From Lachnospiraceae bacterium (GTDB lineage: Bacteria > Bacillota > Clostridia > Lachnospirales > Lachnospiraceae), in NCBI GenBank assembly GCA_017442865.1, contig JAFRXK010000068.1, positions 1 to 38,728 on the forward strand: DNA of 38,728 nucleotides, read 5' to 3'. The stretch's first letter is position 1; each line of letters opens with the position of its first letter. The notes under the pieces were generated by a model. That model saw only the letters and a list, made by a program, of their open reading frames with translations. It was not told where the DNA came from and ran no database searches. Shown in pieces: positions 24,882 through 35,050 of the stretch. A program made the translations under genes and the position numbers.

Positions 24882-26132
24882 TCATTTTTGGCCTTCAAAG
24901 TCAAAAAATGCTGCTGAAGTAACCGCACCCGGATTGTATATAAATATGACTGCATCAGGGCTGTATTCTCCGATATATTCGTCTAAGCCTGTTTCAAGAT
25001 ACCTTAAGTCTACAATCCTTGTCTCTTCAAACAATGTCGTTAAAAAGGCCGATACAGGTATCCCAAATGAATCCTTAACAACAAGAATTTTCTTATCAGT
25101 TGCCGAAAGCTTGTTCTCAACCACTATCTCATCACAATCTGAGTATAGATATGTGTTATATGTAGGCTTGTAAAAAGTCTTCTCAGGATTATAATTCTCA
25201 AGTACTGACTCCTCAAAAGCTCCCTGTCTGGTAATTTTTTCGCCCAAATTCTTTGTACTATATGTTTTTATAAAACTTGTATCATATTTAGGATAAATAA
25301 TATCTATATCATCCTTTCCTGCATATAATGCGCCCGTTCTGGTTCCCTGTGACCCCAGAAAACAACTCCTATAGGTTACAGTTTCCCAATTTGAACTATC
25401 ATAATAATCATCATCTATATCATATCCGAACTTTTCTTTCATATCTTCTGCAACCATTTGATATGCCCAAAATGCAGTACCTATTGTCCAATGATGATCT
25501 GTCTTAAAAAAGAATGTACTGTAATCCTTATTCTGCTCCTCAATTTTTTTTCTCAAATCAATTATGTCTATTCTCTCTTCCTGCGACAGTCGTTCAATAA
25601 AATAATCAATCGGCTCGTTTCTAAACGGAACTATGCCGTTCGGAAGATTTATAAATCGTTCGTCATATTTGAATGGTGCCTGAACAAAAACAAAATCAAT
25701 ATCACTATAAACATTTGCAAGTGCTATAATTTTCTCTGCATTTTTTATTACACCTTCATTATCCAGCTTATCTTCTCCTGAAATATCGGTGACATCTGAT
25801 ACAAAATACAATTTTCCATCATCACCTTTCACAACAGTCTTGCCCTTTTCCGCATCATAAATCATAGATTTATTCATCATTCTCTGCGTAAGACCAAACA
25901 AATCCACATACTTCTCCTGCAAAAAAAGATTTGAAGACCATGCATTTTCAATGCCATTTATCAATGTCTTCGGCTTATCCTTTGTTTTATCGTCCTGCAG
26001 GCTTCTATATGTCTTAAGAAGCTCTGAACCTACTGCCCTGTAATTTAAAATTGGTGTCAGCACAAAAACCGCAAAGAGCAGAATGAGAAATGCATATGTA
26101 ATGATTTTATTATTTTTATTATCTTTACCCAT
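24882..26132 (-). CDS. DHHW-family extracytoplasmic protein, AlgX/AlgJ-like MBOAT partner
   Basis: The protein has 416 residues with one N-terminal membrane helix (ITYAFLILLFAVFVLTPIL). The motif FFKTDHHWTIGTAFWAYQ identifies the DHHW family, related to the SGNH-like AlgJ/AlgX proteins. VVKDSFGIPVSAFL carries the likely nucleophile Ser. Such proteins act outside the membrane with an AlgI-type MBOAT to O-acetylate a polysaccharide. An intact MBOAT lies 15 nt upstream, so the two are probably a working pair. Confidence 0.8.
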   Translation of the reverse strand: MGKDNKNNKIITYAFLILLFAVFVLTPILNYRAVGSELLKTYRSLQDDKTKDKPKTLINGIENAWSSNLFLQEKYVDLFGLTQRMMNKSMIYDAEKGKTVVKGDDGKLYFVSDVTDISGEDKLDNEGVIKNAEKIIALANVYSDIDFVFVQAPFKYDERFINLPNGIVPFRNEPIDYFIERLSQEERIDIIDLRKKIEEQNKDYSTFFFKTDHHWTIGTAFWAYQMVAEDMKEKFGYDIDDDYYDSSNWETVTYRSCFLGSQGTRTGALYAGKDDIDIIYPKYDTSFIKTYSTKNLGEKITRQGAFEESVLENYNPEKTFYKPTYNTYLYSDCDEIVVENKLSATDKKILVVKDSFGIPVSAFLTTLFEETRIVDLRYLETGLDEYIGEYSPDAVIFIYNPGAVTSAAFFDFEGQK

Positions 26133-26147
26133 AACATTCCTCCAACT

Positions 26148-27539
26148 TTAAAAATTAAAATAAATAAACGGATTATACCCGCCCTTAACTACATACGAAA
26201 AAACAACTATCATTAAAATGATAAATAAAACCGGCTCTGCTATCTTTCTGAATTTCGAATTTATTTTTTCAAAAACATTCTTAACCGGCATACATAAAGT
26301 AACCGCCAACAGCAAAACTATAATATTTTCTTTAATCAGGAACAATGCACTGCTGTTTATGTCTATTCCATTTCTGCCGAACATACTGCCTATATAGCTT
26401 AAAGCCTCTTTGATGCCTGCTGAATTAAAAAATACCCAGCCAATCATAACAAAGAACAATGTATAAATATGATTGAAAACCTTAAGCTTTGATATCTTTT
26501 CAACGCCAATTTCCTTTTCAATTACCAGTAGCACAAAATACATGATTCCCCACAACAGGAATGTCCAGTTCGCGCCATGCCATATACCCGTAAGACTCCA
26601 CACACAAAAAAGATTAAATATGTGTCTTGCCTTTGATACTCTGTTTCCTCCTAAAGGAATATAGACATAATCCCTGAACCATGTTCCCAATGAGATATGC
26701 CATCTTCGCCAGAATTCAGTTATTGATTTTGATATATAAGGGTAATTGAAGTTTTCATTAAAATTGAATCCAAACATCTTACCTAAGCCTATAGCCATGT
26801 CTGAATATCCTGAAAAATCGAAAAATATCTGCATAGTATAAGCAATTATTCCAAGCCACGCCATGGATGCTTCAAGCCCTTCCGTATTATCAAATGCAGC
26901 CTCGGCAATTATCGCTAATGAATTTGCAAGAACCACCTTTTTTCCAAGTCCGTAAACAAATCTTCTTACTCCCTGTGAAAACAAATCCAGAGATTCAGTT
27001 CTCCCCTCAATCTGTTCTGCTATCGTTTCATATCGAACAATAGGTCCCGCAATTAACTGTGGAAAAAAAGCTATATAAAGACCTACGTTCAAAATATTTT
27101 TCTGCGCCTTTCCTTTTCCTCTATAAACGTCAATAACATATGAAATACACTGGAAAGTAAAAAATGAAATTCCTATCGGCAGCGCTATATTGATAACGTG
27201 GTCGCTTTTTATTATAAGATTGAGATTTTTCCACACAAAGCTTAGATATTTAAAAATAAAAAGCACGCTGATATTATAAATTACAGTAAGCGCAATAACT
27301 ATTCTGCGGGCATTGATTTTGTTCCTATATTTGTCAATAAGCAATCCCAATATCCAATTTATAAGTATTGATAGAAGCATTATGCATACAAAAACTGGCT
27401 CTCCCCATGCATAAAATATAATGCTCGAAAGAAAAAGAAAAACATTTTGTGCTTTTCTTTTCTTTTTTAATACTACATAATATATTAACAAAACAAAAGG
27501 TAAAAAGCCAAACAAAAATATAGCGCTGGAAAATACCAT
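26148..27539 (-). CDS. AlgI-type MBOAT O-acyltransferase
   Basis: The protein has 463 residues and about ten membrane segments. MBOAT blocks are LPIGISFFTFQCISYVIDVYRG, FFPQLIAGPIVRYE, FDFSGYSDMAIGLGKMFGF, FWRRWHISLGTWFRDYVYIP and GIWHGANWTFLLWG with catalytic His321. It should move acyl, usually acetyl, groups across the membrane for addition to a surface glycan. Its ribosome site overlaps the end of the glycosyltransferase gene, which suggests coupled translation. The DHHW protein downstream is its likely partner. Confidence 0.92.
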   Translation of the reverse strand: MVFSSAIFLFGFLPFVLLIYYVVLKKKRKAQNVFLFLSSIIFYAWGEPVFVCIMLLSILINWILGLLIDKYRNKINARRIVIALTVIYNISVLFIFKYLSFVWKNLNLIIKSDHVINIALPIGISFFTFQCISYVIDVYRGKGKAQKNILNVGLYIAFFPQLIAGPIVRYETIAEQIEGRTESLDLFSQGVRRFVYGLGKKVVLANSLAIIAEAAFDNTEGLEASMAWLGIIAYTMQIFFDFSGYSDMAIGLGKMFGFNFNENFNYPYISKSITEFWRRWHISLGTWFRDYVYIPLGGNRVSKARHIFNLFCVWSLTGIWHGANWTFLLWGIMYFVLLVIEKEIGVEKISKLKVFNHIYTLFFVMIGWVFFNSAGIKEALSYIGSMFGRNGIDINSSALFLIKENIIVLLLAVTLCMPVKNVFEKINSKFRKIAEPVLFIILMIVVFSYVVKGGYNPFIYFNF

Positions 27540-27542
27540 ATA

Positions 27543-28730
27543 TTATCTCCTTTTTGCAATATACTCAATAAAGTCATTCCAATACTTCTGTCTCTTCGGT
27601 CTCAACATTTCCTCAGAATATTTCTGTGCACGATAAAAATTCTCCTTTGCGCAAAGCTTCATATACTCTTTATTATCGCACATATTTATTATCAGCTCTG
27701 CGAGCTTTTTATAATCCTTCATGCTGAAAATGCAGTCGTTGCCCAGCTGCTCAGGTATTGCAGTTTCCCTGCTTCCAAGCGCAGGACAGCCTCTGCTCAT
27801 AGCCTCAACAAGGGCTCTTCCCAAGGTCTCCTGAAAGCTTGGCATTACAAAAATATCAATATCGTCAAACCATTCAAACACAGCCTGTCCACCGTCAATA
27901 ATGCCTTCAAATTCTATCATATCTTCGACATGATATTGTCTCGCCATTTCCATCCATCCGCTATAATCTCCACTGCCGATAACGCAAAGCTTAAAATTAT
28001 TATGTGTTTTTGCAATTATAGATAATGCTTTTATGGCAATCTCCAGACCTTTATACTTTACGTTTGCAGCCCCCACAAACCCAAGTCGGTATACTGTATT
28101 TTCATTGTAATTGTCTATTCTGGTAATTCTCTTCTGTAAAATGTCTTCATCTGTCATAGGTACACAGCAATCAGGACACCCAACATTATAATGTCTGTTC
28201 GGGTATTTTTTTTGTAGAAAATATCTGGAGACATATACTACAAACGGTGCCCTTTTAACTATATAATGCTCCAGCATATGTGATGGCAAAGCAATTAACT
28301 TCCCCGTTAAAGTTCCATAATACCAAAACGCTGCCTTACTATAGCTTGCTACCTCCACAAGATAGGGAATCTTTTTTTTTCGGGCAACAAACGTTGCCAA
28401 AGTGCCCAAGGTACCGAGCATCTTAACAACTATTGCATCACAATCCTCAGCCTCTCTTTGCAGCACCTTCATTGTCTGTCTTACTCTGAACAATCCTTTT
28501 AGCGAAAGCAGGTTAGGACATTTAATAAACTGAACCCTTGGGCCACTGGATACGCTCACAAATTCCACCTCTGAAGCTTCTGAGCACTCAGTTATTCTTC
28601 CTGCAACTTTTATCTCGTCAAAATACTCAAGATATCTTTTCCATTGTAATTCATAAGCATAATGACCATTACCATAGTAAACATTATCATGCTTTATGAA
28701 TCTGCCATCGCTTACATATAATATTTTCAT
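27543..28730 (-). CDS. GT4-family glycosyltransferase
   Basis: The protein has 395 residues with a GT-B layout. The C-terminal donor half shows RLGFVGAANVKYKGLEIAIKAL, VIGSGDYSGWMEMA, VMPSFQETLGRALVEAM with the retaining E-x7-E pair (about 301-309) and CPALGSRETAIPEQLG. It probably adds one sugar of the repeating unit from a nucleotide donor at the cytosolic membrane face. It is the only clear glycosyltransferase in the window. Donor and acceptor cannot be read; UDP-FucNAc is possible because the capF homologue precedes it. Confidence 0.88.
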   Translation of the reverse strand: MKILYVSDGRFIKHDNVYYGNGHYAYELQWKRYLEYFDEIKVAGRITECSEASEVEFVSVSSGPRVQFIKCPNLLSLKGLFRVRQTMKVLQREAEDCDAIVVKMLGTLGTLATFVARKKKIPYLVEVASYSKAAFWYYGTLTGKLIALPSHMLEHYIVKRAPFVVYVSRYFLQKKYPNRHYNVGCPDCCVPMTDEDILQKRITRIDNYNENTVYRLGFVGAANVKYKGLEIAIKALSIIAKTHNNFKLCVIGSGDYSGWMEMARQYHVEDMIEFEGIIDGGQAVFEWFDDIDIFVMPSFQETLGRALVEAMSRGCPALGSRETAIPEQLGNDCIFSMKDYKKLAELIINMCDNKEYMKLCAKENFYRAQKYSEEMLRPKRQKYWNDFIEYIAKRR

Positions 28731-28782
28731 TATGCCACCATACTTGCCTTACATTTTAAAATCTTCTGCAAAAAAACATACT

Positions 28783-29982
28783 CTAAACCGGTTCGCCGAA
28801 TGTATCCGGATGTGCCGGATCAAACTGCTCATTCGCCCACATTACCGTTACCAGATTCTCTGTATCGGACAAATTAATAATATTGTGTGTATATCCCGGC
28901 AGCATATGTACCGCCTCAATCTTCTCTCCGGACACTTCAAATTCAATCACCTCATCAGTACCGATTTTTCTCTCCTGAATAAGAGCGTGTCCTGAAACTA
29001 CTATAAAGAATTCCCACTTGGAATTATGCCAGTGCTGTCCCTTTGTAATTCCCGGCTTTGAAATATTTACGCTGAACTGACCGCAGTTTTCAGTCTTAAG
29101 AAGCTCCGTAAAGCTGCCTCTTGCATCCACATTCATCTTAAGCGGAAAGCTTGTCTTTTCCTTTGGCAGATAGCTTAAATACATTGAATAAAGCTTCTTT
29201 GCAAAGGAGCCGTTAGGAATCTGCGGCATCACAAGGCTTGCCGGCTGACTCTTAAACTCTTCAAGAATGTCAACTATCTCACCGAGAGTCACCTTGTGGC
29301 TTACCGGAACATAGCAGTATCTTCCTTCTGCTGCCGCTATCGGTTCAAGCCCGTCATAATTGCAGCGGTGCTCCTTACCCTCCAGCGCGTCAAACATCTC
29401 TTCAACCAAATCATCTATATACACAAGCTCAAGCTGTGTAGAACGGTCATTAACCTGAATCGGCAGGTCATTCGCAACATTGTTGCAGAAGGTAGCAACT
29501 GCGCTGTTGTAATTAGGACGTCCCCACTTTCCAAAAAGATTCGCAAAGCGGTACACCAATACCTTTGCGCCTGTTTCTTCGCTATACTTAAAAAACAATT
29601 CTTCTCCGGCCAGCTTACTCTTGCCATAGTCCGAATTACCATAGCGTCCTATAAGCGTCGCCTGAATTGATGAAGAGAGCATAACCGGCGCTTTATTTCC
29701 GTATTTTTTGAGATTATCAAGCAACGTACCTGCAAATCCGAAGTTGCCCTTCATAAACTCTGAATCATCCTTAGGTCTGTTCACTCCTGCCAGATTAAAT
29801 ACAAAGTCTGCTTTTTGGCAGTACTCCTCAAGCTCCTCCAAGGTATTGTCAATATCATATTCAAATATTTCATCAATCACAATCCCCGGTCTTGTACGGT
29901 TTTTATTTTCTTTGATATTCTTCAAATTTGCAATAAGATTTTTTCCTACAAAACCATTAGCACCCGTAACCAGTATATTCAT
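28783..29982 (-). CDS. capF: CapF-like bifunctional UDP-sugar epimerase/reductase
   Basis: The protein has 399 residues. The N-terminal SDR reductase starts MNILVTGANGFVGKN and has YGNSDYGKSKLAGEE with the YxxxK pair. The C-terminal cupin domain (GQFSVNISKPGITKGQHWHN, GYTHNIINLSDTENLVTVMWANEQFDP) matches CapF, in which the cupin binds zinc and epimerises C3 and the SDR domain reduces the 4-keto group. Product: UDP-N-acetyl-L-talosamine, the precursor of UDP-FucNAc. The ATG at 29982 follows AAGGGTGG. capE and capG homologues lie in the same operon but are not adjacent. Confidence 0.92.
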   Translation of the reverse strand: MNILVTGANGFVGKNLIANLKNIKENKNRTRPGIVIDEIFEYDIDNTLEELEEYCQKADFVFNLAGVNRPKDDSEFMKGNFGFAGTLLDNLKKYGNKAPVMLSSSIQATLIGRYGNSDYGKSKLAGEELFFKYSEETGAKVLVYRFANLFGKWGRPNYNSAVATFCNNVANDLPIQVNDRSTQLELVYIDDLVEEMFDALEGKEHRCNYDGLEPIAAAEGRYCYVPVSHKVTLGEIVDILEEFKSQPASLVMPQIPNGSFAKKLYSMYLSYLPKEKTSFPLKMNVDARGSFTELLKTENCGQFSVNISKPGITKGQHWHNSKWEFFIVVSGHALIQERKIGTDEVIEFEVSGEKIEAVHMLPGYTHNIINLSDTENLVTVMWANEQFDPAHPDTFGEPV

Positions 29983-30074
29983 CCTTCTGCCACCCTTCAC
30001 ACAATTATTATCTTAATATTCAGCTCTGCGCCAGCGTCATTTAGTCGCGGCACAGAAGCCGTAATCTTCTTGTT

Positions 30075-31316
30075 CTAGTCTCTCTTAAATAAATCTCTTG
30101 TATAAACCTTGTCCTCTACATCATCAAGGCAGCTGTCATATCTGTTTGCGATAATTGCGTCTGACTTCTGCTTAAAGGCTTCAAGGTCATTTACTACCTC
30201 ACTGCCAAAGAAAGTGCTTCCATCCTCAAGTGTAGGCTCAAATATAATCACCTTAACACCCTTAGCCTTGATACGCTTCATGACGCCCTGAATACTGCTC
30301 TGTCTGAAGTTATCGGAATTACTCTTCATGGTCAGACGATACACGCCAACAATTGTCTCTTTTTCTTTATCCTTGCTATAACTGCTGCTTCCCGTATAAT
30401 AGCCCGCCTTTTCAAGCACTCTATCGGCAATGAAGTCTTTCCTAGTCCTATTACTCTCAACGATAGCGTGAATAAGATTCTCCGGCACGTCATTATAATT
30501 TGCAAGAAGCTGCTTCGTATCCTTTGGAAGGCAGTATCCACCGTAACCGAAGGAAGGATTGTTATAAAAGTTGCCGATTCTAGGATCAAGACCGATACCA
30601 TTTATAATCTGCTGTGTGTCAAGTCCCTTCATCTCAGCATATGTATCCAGCTCGTTAAAATATGAAACACGAAGTGCAAGGTAAGTATTTGCAAAAAGCT
30701 TAACTGCCTCAGCCTCCGTAAAGCCCATAAATAATGTGTCAATATTCTCCTTGATTGCACCCTCCTGCAAAAGCTCCGCAAATTTATGCGCCGCATTTAC
30801 AAGTCTTTCGTCTTCAAGGTCAGTTCCGACAATGATTCTGCTCGGATATAAATTGTCATAAAGAGCCTTTGATTCTCTTAAGAACTCAGGACTGAAAATA
30901 ATGTTTTTGCTGCCTGTTTTCTCGCGGATTGACTTTGTGTATCCAACCGGAATCGTAGATTTAATAACCATTATCGCATCAGGATTGTACTCCATAACAA
31001 GTGCTATAACTGCCTCTACCGCACTTGTATCAAAATAATTTCTCTGGCTGTCGTAGTTTGTCGGAGCGGCAATTACAACAAATTCAGCGTCTGTATATGC
31101 AGCCTGTGCATCAAGTGTTGCAGTGAGGTCAAGCTCCTTTTCCGCAAAATATTTCTCAATATATTCATCCTGAATCGGTGATTTCCTGTTGTTAATCATC
31201 TCCACCTTTTCAGGGATAATGTCAACCGCCATGACACTGTTATGCTGTGCCAGTAAGGTTGCTATAGAAAGTCCTACATATCCTGTTCCTGCTACTGCTA
31301 TCTTACAGCTGCTCAT
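30075..31316 (-). CDS. ugd: UDP-glucose 6-dehydrogenase
   Basis: The protein has 413 residues. It oxidises UDP-glucose to UDP-glucuronate. It has the Rossmann motif [38 protein letters not shown], and [15 protein letters not shown] with the catalytic Cys. The ATG at 31316 is chosen over TTG at 31325; AAGGAGA lies upstream of both. It suggests an acidic polysaccharide with glucuronate or a sugar derived from it. Confidence 0.93.
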   Translation of the reverse strand: MSSCKIAVAGTGYVGLSIATLLAQHNSVMAVDIIPEKVEMINNRKSPIQDEYIEKYFAEKELDLTATLDAQAAYTDAEFVVIAAPTNYDSQRNYFDTSAVEAVIALVMEYNPDAIMVIKSTIPVGYTKSIREKTGSKNIIFSPEFLRESKALYDNLYPSRIIVGTDLEDERLVNAAHKFAELLQEGAIKENIDTLFMGFTEAEAVKLFANTYLALRVSYFNELDTYAEMKGLDTQQIINGIGLDPRIGNFYNNPSFGYGGYCLPKDTKQLLANYNDVPENLIHAIVESNRTRKDFIADRVLEKAGYYTGSSSYSKDKEKETIVGVYRLTMKSNSDNFRQSSIQGVMKRIKAKGVKVIIFEPTLEDGSTFFGSEVVNDLEAFKQKSDAIIANRYDSCLDDVEDKVYTRDLFKRD

Positions 31317-31358
31317 ATCAATCAAATCTCCTTATTATCGAAATATAATAATATAATT

Positions 31359-32525
31359 CTAATACTTCCTCCATACCATCTTGTTTACTACTCCGGTATA
31401 AGACTGTATTATCTTAACTACCTTATCAGAAACATTTTCATCAACATAATCCGGTACAGGTATTCCCAAGTCACCGTTTTTGTTCATCTCTACCGCTACA
31501 TCAACAGCCTGTAATAAGCTATTCTCATCAATACCTGCAAGCACAAAGCACGCCTTGTCAAGTGCCTCAGGACGCTCTGTAGAAGTACGTATGCATACTG
31601 CAGGGAACGGATGCCCAACACTTGTAAAGAAGCTGCTCTCCTCCGGCAACGTACCGCTGTCTGATACAACCGCAAACGCGTTCATCTGCAGGCAGTTGTA
31701 ATCATGGAAGCCTAAAGGCTCATGCTGAATCACACGCTCATCAAGCTTAAAGCCCGAAGCCTCAAGACGGTTTCTTGAGCGTGGATGACACGAATATAAA
31801 ATCGGCATATTATATTTAGCCGCCATCTTATTTATTGCATTAAACAAAGAGTTAAAATTCTTTTCAGTATCAATATTCTCCTCACGATGTGCCGAAAGCA
31901 GAATATACTTACCCTTCTCAAGTCCAAGGCGCTCATGAATATCAGATGCCTCAATCTTTTCAAGATTCATATGCAGCACCTCAGCCATAGGCGAGCCTGT
32001 CACATAGGTACGCTCCTTTGGCAGTCCACAGTCTGCAAGATACCTTCTGGCATGCTCTGAATACGCAAGATTAACATCCGAAATAATATCAACTATTCTG
32101 CGGTTTGTCTCCTCCGGCAGACACTCATCCTTGCATCGGTTGCCGGCTTCCATATGAAAGATAGGAATATGAAGACGCTTTGCACCGATAACTGACAGAC
32201 AACTGTTTGTATCTCCGAGAACCAACACTGCATCAGGCTTGATTTCAACCATAAGCTCATATGATTTTGCAATAATGTTGCCCATAGTTTCGCCAAGATT
32301 ACTTCCAACAGCATTCATATAATACTCTGGGTCGTCAAGCTCCAGATCCTTAAAGAACACCCCGTTAAGGTTATAATCATAATTCTGCCCGGTATGCGCA
32401 AGCACCGTATCAAAATATTTTCTGCACTTCTTGATTACTGCTGCAAGGCGGATGATCTCAGGTCTTGTGCCGACTATAATCAATAATTTAAGCTTGCCGT
32501 TGTTTTTAAACAAATTATTATCCAT
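31359..32525 (-). CDS. capG: CapG-like UDP-N-acetylglucosamine 2-epimerase, non-hydrolysing type
   Basis: The protein has 388 residues with a GT-B-like fold. Signatures are VGTRPEIIRLAAVIKK, LAHTGQNYDYNLNGVFF, FHMEAGNRCKDECLPEE, LLSAHREENIDTEKNF and VSDSGTLPEESSF. In the FucNAc pathway CapG converts UDP-N-acetyl-L-talosamine into UDP-N-acetyl-L-fucosamine. The DECLPEE-NRR form is that of the CapG/FnlC/WbjD branch more than of MnaA; I infer this from sequence and from the capE and capF homologues nearby. The ATG at 32525 follows GGAGGAAAA. Confidence 0.9.
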   Translation of the reverse strand: MDNNLFKNNGKLKLLIIVGTRPEIIRLAAVIKKCRKYFDTVLAHTGQNYDYNLNGVFFKDLELDDPEYYMNAVGSNLGETMGNIIAKSYELMVEIKPDAVLVLGDTNSCLSVIGAKRLHIPIFHMEAGNRCKDECLPEETNRRIVDIISDVNLAYSEHARRYLADCGLPKERTYVTGSPMAEVLHMNLEKIEASDIHERLGLEKGKYILLSAHREENIDTEKNFNSLFNAINKMAAKYNMPILYSCHPRSRNRLEASGFKLDERVIQHEPLGFHDYNCLQMNAFAVVSDSGTLPEESSFFTSVGHPFPAVCIRTSTERPEALDKACFVLAGIDENSLLQAVDVAVEMNKNGDLGIPVPDYVDENVSDKVVKIIQSYTGVVNKMVWRKY

Positions 32526-32577
32526 TTTTTCCTCCAAAATGTCTATTACAAAGCAATTATTATAATGAATTTCTCTT

Positions 32578-34020
32578 CTAGAATTTGCCGTATATAAAAG
32601 CAGTATTGCCGAAATACGCCATACAAATCGTTAATCCAACAAATACAAAAAATATAAGGAGTCCTTTTACCGTGCTTAAATCCTGCAGCGGATAGAAGGC
32701 ATCAACTCTTTTATTGTTTCTACTCTTAACGCATGCAACAATTGTTGCAATCAGCAAGATGGCAATTGCAAACAGTGACCATGCATATATTTGTGAAATG
32801 CCATTCTGATATACAAACATACCTTTTATAACATTTATTGCATTTTCAAAGCTGTCTGCCCTGAAGAACACCCAGCATATTGCGACATAAATATATGTAA
32901 GTATAACAGACGTTGCTTTCCATATAATATTTCCTGCATTCTTATCTCCCCATGTCCTGATCTTAAAATTCATAAACAGCTTGTGAATAACAAGTCCAAG
33001 ACCATGCAGCGCTCCCCACGCTATAAATGTCCAACCTGCGCCATGCCACAGACCTCCAATCAACATTACCAGAAACAGATTGATATATGTCCTGATTTTG
33101 CCCTTGCGGTTTCCGCCAAGAGATATGTACAGATACTTTTGAAGCCATGCTGACAAGCTGATGTGCCATCTCTTCCAGAATTCTGTAAGATTCATCGAAA
33201 TATATGGAAGATTAAAGTTTTTGCACAAATCAAAGCCTAAAATCTTTGCAATACCGATAGCCATATCAGAGTATCCCGAAAAATCAAAGTATAACTGCAA
33301 CGAATAGCTTATAACAGCTAAGATAACTGTAGGCGTTGAAAATGCTGTCGGAGCATTATACACATCATCAACAAAAACTCCTAAATGATCTGCCAACACA
33401 ATTTTTTTAAATAAACCTATTGCAAAAATCTGTATTCCCTCTTCCAGATTTGCAAGTTTAATTCCTTTATAATCTTTTAGCTGTTCAAAAAAATCCTTTG
33501 CTCCAACCAGTGGTCCCGAAACCAATTTAGGGAAGAACGAAAAGTAAATCGCCACGTTAAAAAAGCTTGTCTCTACCTTATATTCGCCCCTGTATATGTC
33601 TATAATATATCCGATTGCCGAAAAAGTATAAAACGAGATACCTATAGGCGCAGCTATGTTCAAAAAAGGAACCGATGCACCAAACCAGTTATTAAATGTA
33701 TCAATGAAAAAGTTAAAATATTTAAAGAAGCACAAGCCAAGTATGCATATGCTTACTCCGACTGCCATTATAAGCTTTTTAGCCTTCTCATTCTTCTGAA
33801 TCAACAATGCTATCACAAAAGTAATAACAGTAATAAACAGCAGGTAAACCGCCCATCTCCAGTTTGTAAGGCATATAAATATGTAGCTGGCCGCCAGCAG
33901 GATATATTTAGTTGTCTGCAAACATATATTATTGTTCTTTATCAGAATGCCCCTGCATATCCACAATATCAAATACAATATTGCAAAGAAACATATAAAA
34001 TTCAGGCTTGAAAACGCCAT
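32578..34020 (-). CDS. AlgI-type MBOAT O-acyltransferase
   Basis: The protein has 480 residues. It shows APIGISFYTFSAIGYIIDIYRG, FFPKLVSGPLVGAKDFF, FDFSGYSDMAIGIAKILGF, FWKRWHISLSAWLQKYLYIS and GLWHGAGWTFIAWGALHG with catalytic His326. It directly abuts the stop codon of the upstream SGNH-like gene, so the pair is likely translated together. Its expected role is O-acylation of the surface glycan from the membrane. Confidence 0.92.
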   Translation of the reverse strand: MAFSSLNFICFFAILYLILWICRGILIKNNNICLQTTKYILLAASYIFICLTNWRWAVYLLFITVITFVIALLIQKNEKAKKLIMAVGVSICILGLCFFKYFNFFIDTFNNWFGASVPFLNIAAPIGISFYTFSAIGYIIDIYRGEYKVETSFFNVAIYFSFFPKLVSGPLVGAKDFFEQLKDYKGIKLANLEEGIQIFAIGLFKKIVLADHLGVFVDDVYNAPTAFSTPTVILAVISYSLQLYFDFSGYSDMAIGIAKILGFDLCKNFNLPYISMNLTEFWKRWHISLSAWLQKYLYISLGGNRKGKIRTYINLFLVMLIGGLWHGAGWTFIAWGALHGLGLVIHKLFMNFKIRTWGDKNAGNIIWKATSVILTYIYVAICWVFFRADSFENAINVIKGMFVYQNGISQIYAWSLFAIAILLIATIVACVKSRNNKRVDAFYPLQDLSTVKGLLIFFVFVGLTICMAYFGNTAFIYGKF

Positions 34021-35046
34021 TTAATCCTCCTCCAAGCTGTCTATAACCTCTATTAATCGCTCTGCAAGTATCTTATGACCATATTTATTCAAATGCCCTG
34101 TTCCTACAGCAGTATTCGTAAAACCATGAACCATGATATAATCATTTCTATATGCATTTTCAAAATCTTCAGTCATATCCACAAAGATTATATTATTTTT
34201 CTCACAGGCACTTCTAAAATGCTCTAAATCATCTTTATTGCAGCGATAATCTATACTGCCATCCGGATTTAAGCTTGTGAAAGGCTTAAAAAATATTATA
34301 AGCTTACAGCTGTCATTCTTAACTGCATCTGCGGCATATTCAATAAACTGGTTCAGTATAATATCATAATTATCGGCATTTGCATCATTCCCTGCGTCAA
34401 TGGCAGTATAATCCGTATCTGCAGCCTGTCCTTTACCTCCTGCCGACCTCCAGTTATCAATCTGACCATACAAAGCCTTTATTGCAGGTATCTTCTGCAA
34501 ATAATACATAACGCCGGAATTGTACGATTTAAGCTTTTCATCATTACCGTCCAAAACCTCCTGCATGCTCTTTATATCAAGATTAATCCTGTCCGTTTCA
34601 ATAATTATATATTTGTCCGGCTTATAACATTCATTTGCCGCCTTCAAATTACTTATGCATCTATAAATTGTATGTCCTGAAGTACCTATATTATATACAT
34701 TCAAGTCCGAATAATGATTATTTAAAATAGAACTGACATTTTCCTTCTGTGCAACATTACAAGCTTCAATATGAGAGCTTCCCATAATCAAAACATCTGT
34801 TTTATCCTGTCTGTCAATCTCATTATTAAAGCCTTCATTATTCATCCTAAGCCATGAAAAGCCCTCTGTCATCTGCGCCTTCCACTGTCCCGGCTCCCAT
34901 TTGTAATCAGTCGCTCCGGTACTATTATCAATGTGTATTCCTTCACAGCGATAAAAATATACAAATCCTGAAAGGACTATAACTGCTAATATTCCGGCAG
35001 CAATTGCCTTAATACTCCAAGCAATAACACTCTTTATATTTTTCAT
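34021..35046 (-). CDS. Membrane-anchored SGNH-type protein, MBOAT partner
   Basis: The protein has 341 residues from ATG 35046, which lies 4 nt past the capE stop; earlier in-frame ATGs overlap capE. A membrane helix (about 10-30) precedes an extracytoplasmic domain with the SGNH block I motif VLIMGSSHIEACNV (nucleophile Ser), block II-like NIGTSGHT, and a C-terminal GTGHLNKYGHKILAERL. The His of block V is present, but the Asp usually three residues before it is Gly. This may mean an altered triad or an unusual acyl-transfer role. It abuts an MBOAT gene. Confidence 0.75.
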   Translation of the reverse strand: MKNIKSVIAWSIKAIAAGILAVIVLSGFVYFYRCEGIHIDNSTGATDYKWEPGQWKAQMTEGFSWLRMNNEGFNNEIDRQDKTDVLIMGSSHIEACNVAQKENVSSILNNHYSDLNVYNIGTSGHTIYRCISNLKAANECYKPDKYIIIETDRINLDIKSMQEVLDGNDEKLKSYNSGVMYYLQKIPAIKALYGQIDNWRSAGGKGQAADTDYTAIDAGNDANADNYDIILNQFIEYAADAVKNDSCKLIIFFKPFTSLNPDGSIDYRCNKDDLEHFRSACEKNNIIFVDMTEDFENAYRNDYIMVHGFTNTAVGTGHLNKYGHKILAERLIEVIDSLEED

Positions 35047-35050
35047 ATAC

